A DNA stretch of 64,000 nt from Pieris napi (lineage: Eukaryota; Arthropoda; Insecta; Lepidoptera; Pieridae), in the NCBI RefSeq assembly GCF_905475465.1, contig NC_062256.1, positions 6,581,662 through 6,645,661 of the forward strand, read 5' to 3'. Position 1 is the first letter of the stretch. Each line of letters opens with the position of its first letter. Below are positions 41,062 to 52,224 of the stretch, piece by piece. A program made the position numbers and the translations under genes. The notes beneath the pieces were generated by a model. The model saw only the letters and a program-made list of their open reading frames with translations. It made no database searches and was not told the origin of the DNA.

Positions 41062-41700
41062 ATTGCCAAAAATAACGGACTGTCAAAAATATTAACAAAT
41101 GAGTTGTCAAAAACGTAAACCGCAAAACACAGTACAGGCTTTTATGAATACCATATGAGGCACCGATTTTACATAAAAAATCATTGTGGAATCAAAGCCC
41201 ACATGTCAGCCTACCTTAATTTTGCTGAAACGCGCACTGAATACCAAGAGAAGGGACATCGCATTGTCCCAATGTTTACGAGCTTTTCATACATATTTTC
41301 CGAGTGCTTGCGCCGAAATATCATATTATGTAATAACAATATCGCTGGCGTAACTTTTGGGCGCCAATAAATCAAGTTTTTATAAAGTAGATACGTTATA
41401 GCGATATACAACATGGATGGAAGTAAAATGTAGGCACGGCAAGCGTGTTAGATGTATAAAGCATACTTTCAGCCCATTTTACCTATATGTATGTAAAGAA
41501 ATTACAGCGGTGGTACTGTATGACGACTCTAGTGTAATTGTTGAATTAAGACCCTTCCAAATTACTGAATGTTTTTAATATTTTCGAAGACATCTTTAGA
41601 AAATGATTTCTGTCACACCGTCAAACAGTTAAAAGTTGCATATTAGCTCTTCGTCTTATAAGATAATTAGATACATATATTAATTAAGTTGTTGCCGTTT
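41062..41700. other. Unassigned sequence
   Basis: A GC-richer stretch at 41155-41370 is open on both strands (71 and 67 codons), but neither frame shows a recognisable motif. Confidence 0.35.
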
Positions 41701-41706
41701 AATTTA

Positions 41707-41905
41707 TGCCAATGATTGATTTTTTTTAAATAGAATAGGTGGCAAACGGGCAGGAGGCTGATCTGATGTTAAGTGATACCTCCGCCCATAGACACTCTCA
41801 ATGCCAGAGACTTCGCCAGTGCGTTGCCGGCCTTTTAAGAATTGGTACGCTCTTTTCTTGAAAGGCCCTAAGTCGAATTGGTTCGGAAATACTTCAGTGG
41901 GCATC
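41707..41905 (-). pseudogene. LINE-R reverse transcriptase C-terminus and 3' end
   Basis: The minus strand encodes PTEVFPNQFDLGPFKKRAYQ, FLKGRQRT and RYHLTSDQPPARLPPILFKK, so the C-terminus runs into the 3' end in an open frame. This is the clearest statement of the LINE-R C-terminus in the window. The RT core is missing. Confidence 0.8.
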
Positions 41906-41907
41906 TA

Positions 41908-42048
41908 GTTTCCAGTTTCCTCACGATGTTTTCCTTCACCGTACGAACGAATGTTAAATGCGGACAGAAATAAAGTTCATTAGTGCACAGCCGGGGATCG
42001 AACCTATGATCTCATAAATGAGAGTCACACGCTGAAGCCACTAGGCTC
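41908..42048 (-). mobile_element. SINE fragment, 5' half
   Basis: Inverse B box (CCGGGGATCGAACCTATGAT) and A-box region (GCTGAAGCCACTAGGCTCAC) with TTTCCTCACGATGTTTTCCT. It abuts the LINE-R fragment. Confidence 0.85.
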
Positions 42049-42416
42049 ACTCACAGTAACTAAACTAAAATTGAATATAAAAAAGTAAATCAAGGAGATA
42101 TAAAGGCTTTTAAATTAAATATTTTTACATACAAATAACATTAATATAACTTCTACAAAATACCCGTGGGGCCGATATTCCGATTCAAGCAATTTTGCTT
42201 ATTTCTAAATTACTTGATCTCATTTACGGGCCTTTGAAGTACCGAGTTCAGAAACTTCGTGTGTAATTTATTGTTTACCGTCACTCTTCTGTTTATTTAA
42301 TGCGAGTTAACTATGTAAGACGCTCGGGATTGTTTTTACAATTTGTTGAGGAAACTTTGTAGATTTATTAAGAAATTTATTCTTCAGTCTCCTTTAGCTA
42401 AGCGTAAATTAAAAAA

Positions 42417-42712
42417 AATTGTTGTCTGTTAAGTCGGACGATAGTTTATCGTTACAACGTCATAACAAAACATTGATGATTGCATACTTTAATGAATAAA
42501 ATTGAATCATTTTTATTGAATTATTACGATTTTGTATGGATACAAAGAAGTGAATCCTCGGACGCATGGGCAAATCAAGTGAAAGAGAGATAGATGCGGC
42601 GTAGGCGTACAATAAGCGTAACGAGACAATAAGCGTAACGGGACAAAGAGTAAGTATGTTTTTCCGTGCGTGCAGCCGGCGTTTATCGATTTATTAGACG
42701 TTGTCACGTCAA
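42417..42712 (+). mobile_element. Non-autonomous DNA element, family A, copy 4
   Basis: The left end GTTGTCTGTTAAGTCGGACG with GTTACAACGTC-like inner block and right end GACGTTGTCACGTCAA are present. GTGCGTGCAGCCGGC is shared with copy 3. A short duplication of CAATAAGCGTAACG lies inside (42610-42642). Confidence 0.75.
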
Positions 42713-43349
42713 TAGGTAATCATCAATATCAAAATCCCCTTTGGATTAAGTCTAATGGGAAACCGTAGTACTAAAAGATAAGCCATCGTTCTACTATGGT
42801 TTAGTGTAATAACACTAGTGTTTAAACTTCCAGCCTGGGGTAACAACTGTTAAAAAATAAGTTTATAAAAAGGGCCGGCTAAAAATATCACCACTCCTTT
42901 CTAGTTAATATATTAATCGGGAACAAAGCGTAGCAAAGAGTTTTTTTCTTTGTTTACTTCACTATCTACTGGTTTTATAGGTTAATATCGTCAGAAGTGT
43001 TCAATCAAGTCTTGCGTTGGCTAATTGTCATTATAGTGGAAACTGTGAAAAAAGCTCCAAAAAGCACACAAGGGCTTATTAAAAGTTTTAAAACAATTTT
43101 TTATAGGTCATTGTAAGCATTTCGCCTTTATAATCAAAGATATGATTTACTGACGGATAAAGCAGAATATTACCTAATGGCTAAACAAAAAATAATTAAA
43201 ACTCCTTTATTTGTTTAAAAGGTCATTATGGTCATTCAAAATTCTTGGCATAGCTGCTAACTTCACGCATATTCTATTTCTTTTTACTTGTAGATTGTCT
43301 TATTCCCATCTCGCTCGCGCACGCTCGGCGCCCGGCTGGTTTAAAAAGA
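42713..43349. other. Unassigned sequence
   Basis: No gene. The segment may hold the rest of the family C copy whose end lies at 43461, but the other terminus was not found. Confidence 0.35.
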
Positions 43350-43461
43350 ATTCGTTAGTGGGCAACTTCATACTGATAATTTTGTGTCACGGTGCGCGCG
43401 CATCGTAAAATTTCACTCTCATCAATTTTTCATAAGGCGCCTAAAGAAGTATAACGAAGTA
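43350..43461 (-). mobile_element. Family C element, one end
   Basis: The inverse of 54748-54870: GGGCAACTTCATACTGATAA, GTGTCACGGTGCGCGCGCAT, TTTCACTCTCATCAATTTTT and the terminal CTAAAGAAGTATAACG. Confidence 0.7.
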
Positions 43462-43484
43462 TACTATATATAATATATATTAAA

Positions 43485-43528
43485 GAAGTCTAAATAAATA
43501 GAGGTAAACCTCTATTTATTTAGACTTC
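43485..43528. repeat. Perfect 21-bp palindrome with 2-nt spacer
   Basis: Arms 43485-43505 (GAAGTCTAAATAAATAGAGG plus T) and 43508-43528 are exact inverses around AA. It sits 24 bp beyond the family C terminus, which itself ends GAAGTATAC. Confidence 0.95.
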
Positions 43529-45540
43529 GCCGACATGATAGCTATAAATATGAAACTAGGTAATAAACCTAAAGGCTCTCATGGCCTTATCGCTTACAAG
43601 TGTTCTATGCAAATCGTCTTAAAAGGGAGCTAAGGGTTACACAGAGGAGAGCAAAAAGTAAGAAAATTATAAAATATAAAACCTCTTTACTAAATGCCTT
43701 AAGTAGTGAGAGTGTTCTTAATTATGTATGAATACTAAATAGTTTGACAACCATTAAATGTACAAAAATAAACCTTTTCAGTTCGCCACTTCAGCAGACG
43801 GCAACTACAGTAAGTACCCAATTTGTATCTACAGAATTATACTCGGCCAAAAGCATTGAAAAGTTGCATTTTGTAAAAATAAACTTTCGTCGAATATGAA
43901 TGGGAAACACATTTCTGCGTCTATTATTGATAATATTTTGACAAGTTGATTATTATAACGTAGATTTTAGATCCATACCTCAATCAAAACCGTTTTTTTT
44001 TTCGCCGTACGAGTGTTATCAGCACATATAAAGATAATTGTCCTTATCACTTTCGGGTTACTTTTAAAATGAAACATGACAAATTAAATTGCAGTTTTCA
44101 ATAACACAAATCCGGATCTCACCACTCAATAATGGCTTTCGTTTTTTATAATAAAAAAAAGGGAATTCGACTCAACTTTAAATATAATTTAAATATTAGG
44201 GGATTTTCTTAAAGACGATATTGTATAGGACAGGATTCATCTGAATGTAATTTAAAATGTTTATACCATATTTTTAAAATGACTAAATGTTTCATAATTT
44301 CAGAAAATCTACCAATAAATAGCTCTTACTGAACACAAATATTTGAGAACAGCATGGTGATAAAATGCGACATTTTAAGATTTATAGCTGTATACTCTCG
44401 CACCTTCGATCGAATCTTTACGATGTCATTAAACAAACCTATTTTTATGAGGCATGTGTATAAGGGTGTGGTTTTATTGCTAAGTTATATACCAAGGATA
44501 TATTCATTAATATTTCAATTACTTATATCGTTAATTCTTGATAAGAATACACATACTGAACAGTTGAAATAAATATAGAAATCTTTACATTTCTGTGCTA
44601 ATGTTTTAAAAGTATCATTCTCAATATTTATTTTTTAATATTATTTTAATTAAATTCAATTAATTTATTATGTATAGTAAGCATTATTGCCAGTCTGACG
44701 ACGAAAAGTTCAAGACTCGGAAAGCTGCTACTGGAGCTCACCTAGATTAATTACACTGAATAAAAATGGCGGAAAACGACATATTTAATTGTGATTACTT
44801 AAATAATATATTTTATGTTATCTGTCTATTCTAAAATGCATAATAATTACTTTGAACATAAATTACACAAAAAATAAAGATATCACACTTCCAACTACAA
44901 ATTACAGATTTAACTAGCTTTTACCTATTTAAAAATACTTATTCGTTTACGAAATACGGATTAGGTACCCGAAAACATAACAACGCTTTTTTTAAAATTG
45001 ATCAGCCCACTACCGAACATATCAAGATCTAAATAAGTAGCGTTCATTATGTTGTATTCGCCAAGAATTCGAATAAGAGGTACTTGAATTCCTAGGTTGG
45101 TTTTTACAGATGGAATTTGGAAGATTTAGCTGAATTTGAACCTTTGAAATGAATAAGCGATGCAGTTTACCCCAGATTCTTTATAACATTAACAAATTCA
45201 CCGTTCAATTTCACAAAAGAAACCGTTAACTATTTGCAATATACACTAATTATTAAAAAGCCAAACAAATTCCCGACCAAAGTAATTTCTTAAATTGAAG
45301 TGGCATTTGATTGTGAACAAACAAGATTATAAATTGCCAGTTTGTCGCGAAACTCGTGCACTAATTGAGTTAGCTCCGAAGCGAAGAACTGCCGATGCTC
45401 GTATTGAAGTTTTGCCACTCCGAATTAGTAACACATTACCTGTACGTAATTAGCTGGCGTTCGCTTTAGCTATATAAGAATGTTTGCTTTTTTAATTGAT
45501 AACATACATGCAGTGATTTGACAAAAGTACTCAAAACAAT
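43529..45540. other. Unassigned AT-rich sequence
   Basis: About 2 kb with no supportable gene or repeat. The 72-codon frame at 44354-44572 has a hydrophobic patch but no recognisable motif. Confidence 0.45.
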
Positions 45541-45557
45541 ATATATATATATATACT

Positions 45558-45775
45558 ACTAAGCAAATCATCAATAATACAAAAATAATAGTTATATATT
45601 ATATATAGCAGACCGGCCAAGCGTTGCTGTGGCTAAGGCTTTTGTTATATTATAACGGTTCGGTAGTTTAGGAGTCCATAGCGGACAAATAACGTGACAC
45701 GTAATTTATATATATTAAGATTATATATTATATATTTATAACTATTATTTTTTGATTATTGATGATTTGCTTAGT
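45558..45775. repeat. Inverted repeat of about 38 bp enclosing a deleted Helitron-like copy
   Basis: Left arm from ACTAAGCAAATCATCAATAA at 45558 and the inverse right arm ending TTGATGATTTGCTTAGT-like sequence at 45775 match at about 36 of 38 positions. An (AT)n run precedes it at 45537-45555. Confidence 0.85.
45605..45720 (-). mobile_element. Helitron-like element, internal-deletion form, 116 bp
   Basis: It keeps the 5' terminus (inverse of TTTATATATATTAAGA), about 60 bp beside it, and the 3' hairpin region GGCCAAGCGTTGCTGTGG. The middle about 260 bp found in 5238-5615 and 47590-47958 is missing. The expected CTAG end reads CTAT here. Confidence 0.8.
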
Positions 45776-46740
45776 TTGCACAAGGACGGTCTCCTATCCC
45801 ACCAGCTGGGATAGTGTGCAGGGAATTAAAAAAATCGTTAATAAGTATTTTTTTTTACTAGTCCAAAGTTCTACTGATTTTGATGTTAAATCTCTAACGC
45901 AAAGGCACGTCTATAAAAATAATAAGAAAAAATAACATCCACAGGGATTTTGAAATTTTCCATTTAACAATTATAAATTATTATTACTATGTAGGTCAAG
46001 AATATTAATAATACTGTATATTTGTGTGTTGGATATGATGAAATTGTAAAATAATTGAAGAAAGAATAAATTGTTGTAGGACACTAAGGTACGGACGTAT
46101 TCAGAGAAATGAAATGAAATTCATCCATTAATCATTTAGAGAATAATAGCTCGGAAGGGCTGATTGAAGATAGTATTTTTAAATTAGTTTTTAATATAGA
46201 AGCACAGCTTTTTATTCTATTGAAAACACGCACGAAGCTTAACACATTTATTAGACATTAATATATTGTTAACATAGTTCATTATAAAGGATTACCATGT
46301 TAATTAAAACCTACATAGGCTTAATTAAATTATGCCTGTGTTATCCAAAATTCTAACAATACTTAGTTAGAAAGTTAATACGCTATTAAATACCTGTTAC
46401 GTAAATCAACAACTATGCCATCAAAAACATAACTTGTAAGAAAAATCAGGCGTGACGGTACTTTTTTTAAGTCTGGGGGTACGGCAGTTCGCCCCCTAAG
46501 TCGAGCAAAAAAGCGTAAGCGTACCATCCTTTTCTCTTAACAGTTCAGGCCATTTTCGATCTATAACTTCGTTGTGGATAAAATTAGAATTTTCAGATAC
46601 CAAGTAGAGATTGTATAAACACGATATATTTCAAATTTCATTAAATTTGAACCAGTAGTTAAAGAATTATAATTAGTCAAAGTTAATTTTGTCACTCACT
46701 GATTGACTGATCAATCTAATTTAATATAACATATATTTTT
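45776..46740. other. Unassigned sequence
   Basis: It contains a small hairpin CTATCCCA-CCAGC-TGGGATAG at about 45802 and a GC-richer spot at 46444-46530; otherwise nothing is recognised. Confidence 0.4.
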
Positions 46741-47314
46741 TTATGTAATAGGCAGCCTACGGGCAGAATGCTCACTTGATGTTAATGATACCGCCGCCCA
46801 TGCACACTCAATGCCAGAGGTATCGTGAGAGCTTTGCCAGCTTTTTAAGAAAATATAAATTGAACCGAGGACAAACGGGCAGGATGCTCACCTGATGTTA
46901 ATGATACCGCCGCCCATGCACACTCAATGCCAGAGGGCTAGCGAGTGCTTTGCCAGCCTTTTAAGAAAATATAAATTGAACCGAGGGCAAACGGGCAGGA
47001 GGCTCACCTGATGTTAATGATACCGCCGCCCATGCACACTCAATGCCAGAGGGATAGCGAGTGCGTTTCCGGTCTTTTAAGAAAATATAAATTGAACCGA
47101 GGGCAAACGGGCAGGATGCTCAGCTGATTTTAAGTGATACCGCCCATGCACACTTAATGCCAGAGGGATAGCGAGTGCGTTTCCGGTCTTTTAAGAAAAT
47201 ATAAATTGAACCGAGGGCAAACGGGCAGAATGCTCAGCTGATTTTAAGTGATACCGCCGATGGACACTCAATGCCAAAGGACTCGCGAGTGCGTTGCCGG
47301 CCTTTTAAGAAAAT
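46741..47314 (-). repeat. Five-unit tandem array (114-116 bp) derived from a LINE-R end
   Basis: CGGGCAG recurs at 46760, 46876, 46992, 47108 and 47222. Each unit holds an inverse LINE-R end (CTGATGTTAATGATACCGCC, CACTCAATGCCAGAGG, CCTTTTAAGAAAATATAAAT) joined by TTGAACCGAGGGCAAA. Neighbouring units share private changes, as expected from stepwise amplification. Confidence 0.95.
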
Positions 47315-47589
47315 AAAGCATCAATAAAGGAAAATAAACAACCTTATTAACGAATTCACACTGGCTTAAGTAGTTAAGGTTTGCACTGAAACAACGGAGG
47401 CCACTAATGTGTTCTCCGAAAGTCTTCGCACTGGAATTGGCCGCTTAAGTACATCCGAAACTTGGCACCCATTAGTTACTTTAGAACACATTGTACTTTT
47501 GTTCTTTGCTTACGTAAAACGAATAGGTTAGTAGGTGCAATTAACTTATTACTTCGAAGTTCGTAATTTAATTTTCCTTTAATTGTAAA

Positions 47590-47958
47590 TCTTAATAAAT
47601 TACGTGTCACGTTGTTTGTCCGCTATGGACTCCTAAACTACCGAACCGATATCAATCAAATTTGCACACCGTGTGCAGTTTGATCTAACTTAAAAGATAG
47701 GATAGCTTACATCTCAATTTATACCCGCAACATTATTTTATTGCAAAATATTTGTTTATTATTTGATAGTCACAATTCTAACAGATGGCGCTGTGTTGAA
47801 AGTACCAACGTTTCACATAAGCTACAATTTAATGGCATAACTACCAATAAAGCATGGTGGTCCATGACTGGTGTTCTCCTACCATTTCCCTTTAATAGTT
47901 TACTACTATGTAATATAACAAAAACCTTAGCCCCAGCAACGCTTAGCCGGTCAGCTAG
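47590..47958 (+). mobile_element. Helitron-like non-autonomous element, 369 bp
   Basis: It starts TCTTAATAAATTACGTGTCA after A and ends GCCGGTCAGCTAG before T. The body matches 5238-5615 in inverse orientation (CCGCTATGGACTCCTAAACT, CACAATTCTAACAGATGGCG). The hairpin CAGCAACGCTTAGCC lies near the CTAG end. Two 68-76-codon frames inside it are shadows. Confidence 0.8.
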
Positions 47959-48346
47959 TCTAAATATATAAAACAAAGTCGTGTTAGTTACACCACTTAT
48001 AACTCAAGATCGGCTGGACTGATGTTATTTATATCTTTTTTGGTAGATTCTTCTCTGCTCCGAATAGCAGAATAAGTAATAAAATACCGGATAAGTTATC
48101 GAATAACAATAAATAAATAAATTAATTTTACGAATGCAAATGTGATGCCATCTGTTGAAAACTACGCATCATTTTACATTGAATTCGAGTTCGATTCAGT
48201 TCAAAAAATTCGGATTTTGAGGTGAATGAGATGCATAACCAGGCTTGATCGAATGTGTTACCTCATAAAAAAAATTTGTATACCAGAAAGTGCTTTAACA
48301 TGCAGTATCGCAATATTGGCGCTAGAGAGAAGAGGCCTAATGTATA

Positions 48347-48565
48347 AAACTGCCATTCTCTTTTGCAATAAAACATGTCTGCCTTGCGATTCTGTAACTC
48401 ACTTTTCGAATCTCACAGCGGTTTTCGCAGCGGCTGTCGCGCTCAAATCAGTCGTGAAGCAGTCATTTTATGATTTGGCATTCTGATAAGGAGGGAGCTT
48501 GTAGTTTATTGTTTATCAGAACCGCTGTGAGATTCGAAAAGAGAGTTACAGAATCGCAAGACACT
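48347..48565. repeat. Repeat F, inverted pair (41-bp arms)
   Basis: Arms 48383-48423 (CTTGCGATTCTGTAACTCAC...) and 48520-48560 are inverse with one mismatch in 41. The left part is a whole inverse copy of 23472-23625. The right part is a direct copy with its middle deleted (GTTTATCAGAACCGCTGTGA). Confidence 0.85.
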
Positions 48566-48654
48566 ATTTGCACAAAAAGTTGTATTAATGTTATTACCTC
48601 TATGAATTCCTAAATTAAGTTTAACTAAAGTTAACACGATATTATTAGATAGTT

Positions 48655-48684
48655 AGGCGGAACGAAGTTAGCCGGGTCAGCTAG
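48655..48684 (+). mobile_element. Helitron-like 3' terminus
   Basis: GCGGAACGAAGTTAGCCGGG then TCAGCTAG followed by T resembles the ends at 47940-47958 and the inverse at 63902. The extent upstream is unknown and may include repeat F. Confidence 0.5.
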
Positions 48685-48849
48685 TACTGTACATTTGTTT
48701 GTTATGTTTAGTACATGAATAAAATTGATTTCCTTTTAAGACTATTTCTTTATCGTATTCGCGTACAGATTTCATTTATTAACCATACTCAACCTGAAAA
48801 CGTTTTTGGTCGTATAGGTATCAGTGTTCTCATTATACATAAGAGGATA

Positions 48850-49115
48850 GTAATTTCATCACCGGACGTTGAGGCAGAATACGAAATTCCACCTCACGTC
48901 CGTCGTTACACAACTGAGTGTTTTTAAGGCAGTGGTGCTGTGCACCACCACTATGTGGAACCAGCTGACCACCGAAGTATATCTGAACCAAAAAAGAGCG
49001 TTATTCTTAAAAGGCCGGCAACGCACTTGCGAGCCCTCTGGCAATGGCTCTCTATGGGCGGAGGTATCACTTAACATCAGCTCAGCCATTTGCTCCATGT
49101 TATATAAAAAAAACA
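48850..49115 (+). pseudogene. LINE-R reverse transcriptase C-terminal remnant
   Basis: It shows CCGGACGTTGAGGCAGAATA, CTATGTGGAACCAGCTGACC (W-N-QLTTEVYLNQ in one frame) and AAAAGGCCGGCAACGCACTT, then the 3' end GGCGGAGGTATCACTTAACA and an A-rich tail. Frames are broken. Confidence 0.75.
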
Positions 49116-49778
49116 AGTTTAAACCTATTTATTTATTACATATATGATAATGTATGAATGATAAGATATTTATTGTAATAACTAATGCGTAGGCAAAAAA
49201 AATTAACGTTTTTTAAATGTAATATTTTTTTTGCGTTTATTTCAACTAAAAATTTTGTATGGTAGTCCAGTGTATGATTTAAGCCGTTTTCACTATAATT
49301 TCCTTGACTAAGTATTAATTGATAAAAAGTCCAACTCAGGGATGAGTACCGCTTATAATATTCCTCTAAGTACACCTTACATGGCAGTTAAGGTAGGTGA
49401 GCCGTGTCAACAGCCAAAAGGTTTCAGCCAAATAACTTGGAGTCCTGCACTCTACTCGATTGGACCGAAGGTGAACTTTCATCGCCACTTATAAAAAAGT
49501 CTTACAACTTTTCTTGTCCTTTTACTTGATTACCAAGCCAAGTGGGGCAAAACTATGAATATGTAAACCCTTTCTCCATACAGCCTTCATAAAAAACATA
49601 TCGTGTGCCAACTTTGCTATTGTTAGAATAATCAACCGAATCATATGTTATTGACGCTACCGAAAACTTATTTTGGTTCTAGCAAAAAACGTTTCATAAA
49701 AGTTGTCACTTTAATTTCAAATAGTAGCATTAATATAAATGTAATGTTGATTTATCAATATTTGTTTATACGTTTCCA
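49116..49778. other. Unassigned sequence
   Basis: Nothing recognised. Confidence 0.4.
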
Positions 49779-49865
49779 ATGCCGGCAACGCACTTGCGAC
49801 ACGCATGGGCGGTATCACTTAACATCAGATCAGCCCCCGTATACCTGCTGTAACATAAAAAAAAG
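49779..49865 (+). mobile_element. LINE-R 3' fragment
   Basis: CCGGCAACGCACTTGCGACA, GGCGGTATCACTTAACATCA and an A-rich end are present, with an internal deletion. Confidence 0.75.
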
Positions 49866-50049
49866 GCTGTATGATTCTCCTTCATTCTCTTCGAAGGTTC
49901 TCTAATTTTTGCCACGCTTCTGAACAATGACTTAGTGCTTTAACATTTTGCTTTGTTATACTAACAACTATAAATAGTTTAAACTCTAACTAATCCTCGT
50001 AAATGCTTCGTATACAGCCGGGATTCGAACCAGGACTGGAAAATTGCAC

Positions 50050-50406
50050 ACTTAACGACTCATTGGTCTAGTGGTTAGTACCCCTAACTGCGAATCCATG
50101 GGTCCCGGGTTCGATCCCCGGCTGAGACGAACATCGATGTGATGAGCATTTTGATGTTGTGCTTAGGTCTTGGGTGTTTAAATATGTATTTAGGTAAACT
50201 CAAACTCAAACTCAAAATATCTTTATTCAAGTAGGTAACCAAGTACACTTTTGAATAGTCAAGTTAAATTAATCGTAATGTATATGTATATGTCTATCTA
50301 TCTATAATATGTATGTATATCCGTTGCCTTGTACCCATAACACAAGCTTCACCAGCTTAGCATGGGACTGGGTCCTGGTGTGAATTGACAAAAATAAAAA
50401 AAAATA
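50050..50406 (+). mobile_element. Second tRNA-derived SINE (type 2) with nested LINE tail
   Basis: The head CGACTCATTGGTCTAGTGGT, CCCGGGTTCGATCCCCGG and TGAGACG keeps nearly full tRNA form: 5' CGACTCA and 3' TGAGACG pair at 6 of 7 positions. The A-box motif GGTCTAGTGGTTAG suggests a tRNA-Glu-like ancestor. The body (CATCGATGTGATGAGCATTT, CACAAGCTTCACCAGCTTAG) ends in an A-rich tail. A LINE-D end interrupts it at 50194-50278. The sister copy is 53976-54231. Confidence 0.85.
50194..50278 (-). mobile_element. LINE-D 3' end nested in a SINE
   Basis: The plus strand shows AAACTCAAACTCAAACTCAA, ATATCTTTATTCAAGTAGG and AAGTACACTTTTGAATAGTC. ATGTAT flanks it on both sides as a possible target duplication. 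Only about 85 bp were inserted. Confidence 0.85.
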
Positions 50407-50799
50407 AAACCTCGCTAGGAGTATGAATATCAACTGGATGTAAATAATCTTTATTTAGTTCTAATTTATAAGGCTTTTACATAGAGGACATAACTTCAAA
50501 GGGGAATGCACATAAATTATATTTTCAACATAGAAAATGTAATTACGAGCTGAAAACATGCAAACGTTGAACCTAATATTAAATAGTTTTCTTTAAAATA
50601 AGCGAGCTCTAAATCTAACTTTCAAATAGGTTTAATTTGTGTTTTTATTACGTAAATTTGTGTTTAGAATCTATGGAAAATATACGCTTTTTTATATGTA
50701 ACTAACACTTGGTTGTGTGGTGAAAATATTTCAAAGAAACTGGCATTTCTTATGTCGACGTGTGTGTGTGACTACTCATTTAGGGGTTAGGGTTGTAGG

Positions 50800-50905
50800 A
50801 CTCCTTTTTCCGCAATTAGACTCCTGATTGGTCCGTTGTGCGTAAAAGTCCTGGCTAATTTAGCCAGCCTAGCTCCTTCCAGAAGCACAGAAGTCTCCTG
50901 GAGAC
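50800..50905 (-). repeat. Dispersed repeat D, fragment
   Basis: The inverse of 6925-7015: AAGTCCTGGCTAATTTAGCC and AGAAGTCTCCTGG. Confidence 0.6.
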
Positions 50906-51488
50906 TACTTATTTAATTATAGTATACTTTTTATTCGTAACTGTAAATGATAAATTATTATATCGTATGTAAGGTTAGCTTAAGACTTGATTTAAGGTCC
51001 CATGTCCCTGGTCCGGTCCTGGCGGTCCAGATTGGTACCCAAGATCCTACCATGATTGGGGAATCCGGGGCAGTCTACCAGATCCTACCCTGATTGGGTT
51101 GAGACTGCTCTTAAGTTTCGCTCCAGGTCATTTCAACTTCAATCGTATATGTTATGAAGCTTTGTTGTCAGGTCTGTTAAAACTTGGACAAAAGATCTAT
51201 TTTGGCGATGTCACTTGAATTTCTTCCACCCACTTAAATTTTATCATTTTATCATTTGACACCTCATTACATAGTTGTACATAGATTGATCGCTATAATA
51301 TAGCCCACTTGATAAATGGACAGGCAATATTCAATTATCTCATTAATACCAGGGATTCGAGCGTTCAAACCTTCAGCTTTTCGATATTAGTACATCGTAT
51401 AATTTACCAAAATATGACTGTTAATCGTAACAATAAATCTTAAATGTTATAATGACATTATATAATTATAACTATAATTTTATAGAAA
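50906..51488. other. Unassigned sequence with a short duplication
   Basis: AGATCCTACC(A/C)TGATTGGG occurs at 51042 and 51080 (38-bp period). No gene is recognised. Confidence 0.4.
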
Positions 51489-51650
51489 TCTAGCGGACCC
51501 GACAAACGTTGTGTGATATTTCAAGCTATTAGGAAATTAAACAAAGTATGAAAGAACCGACTGCAGCCCCATCTGCCCGGTTGATTTGTGCATCTAAACC
51601 ATACAGGGCGCCACCCAAACGCATAAAGATACAAATCATAATTAATTAAA
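51489..51650 (-). mobile_element. Possible Helitron-like end
   Basis: CTAGCGGACCCGACAAACGT resembles the inverse 3' end of the Helitron-like family (CTAG and a GGACC block). The interior is unrelated to the 378-bp element. Confidence 0.35.
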
Positions 51651-52224
51651 CACATAAAAAGTTAAATCTGTAACAAAAATAAATAATAATCGCTTTAACA
51701 CAATACAATTGTGACACGTTATTTCGAGAAGCGTCTAATAGAAAATATATCGTGAGATCAGTGGTAATAAAATGTATAAAACGGGTATTATTCGCATGAT
51801 CAAATCTCCTAATAAGTTGGATCGCACAACGGGTTCAATGTGGCGAAAACTAATACCCGCTAGACACTCCCCGTCACTCCTTCGCCACGATAAACAATTA
51901 TGGTATTGCTATTATACTTTTCATTTTCTTCCATTTATCAAAGTGCATTCAGTCTGTCTTCTGAAAGATATTCAAGTCATGCGTTACCCGTTTCAGGCAC
52001 TATGGTAATTAATGTTCTCGTTACAATATTAATGATTAAAAGTCAAGGTTTGTCAGGGTTAATAAAACAATGATAAGCATTAAAATTTATCCAAAGAGAA
52101 GAGGATTTTAAGCGGAATATTTAGTTTTTTAATTATCATTCTTTGAGTAAAAGTGCTTTCTATGCCTTTTGTTTCCTTAACACGTTCTACGCCTTAGCCG
52201 AACGTGTTGCGAAATGACCTCAGA
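51651..52224. other. Unassigned AT-rich sequence
   Basis: The 78-codon frame at 51772-52008 shows no motif; no other feature. Confidence 0.4.

Noticed and set aside
46741..47314. CRISPR-like array because of regular 115-bp spacing
   Set aside because: The units are continuous tandem copies without unique spacers, and the host is a eukaryote.
47741..47976. Two overlapping open frames on opposite strands
   Set aside because: Both lie inside the Helitron-like element and neither is kept in the copy at 5238-5615.
50056..50130. Functional tRNA gene
   Set aside because: The head folds partly like a tRNA, but the anticodon arm does not pair properly, and the same sequence with the same SINE body recurs at 53976-54231.
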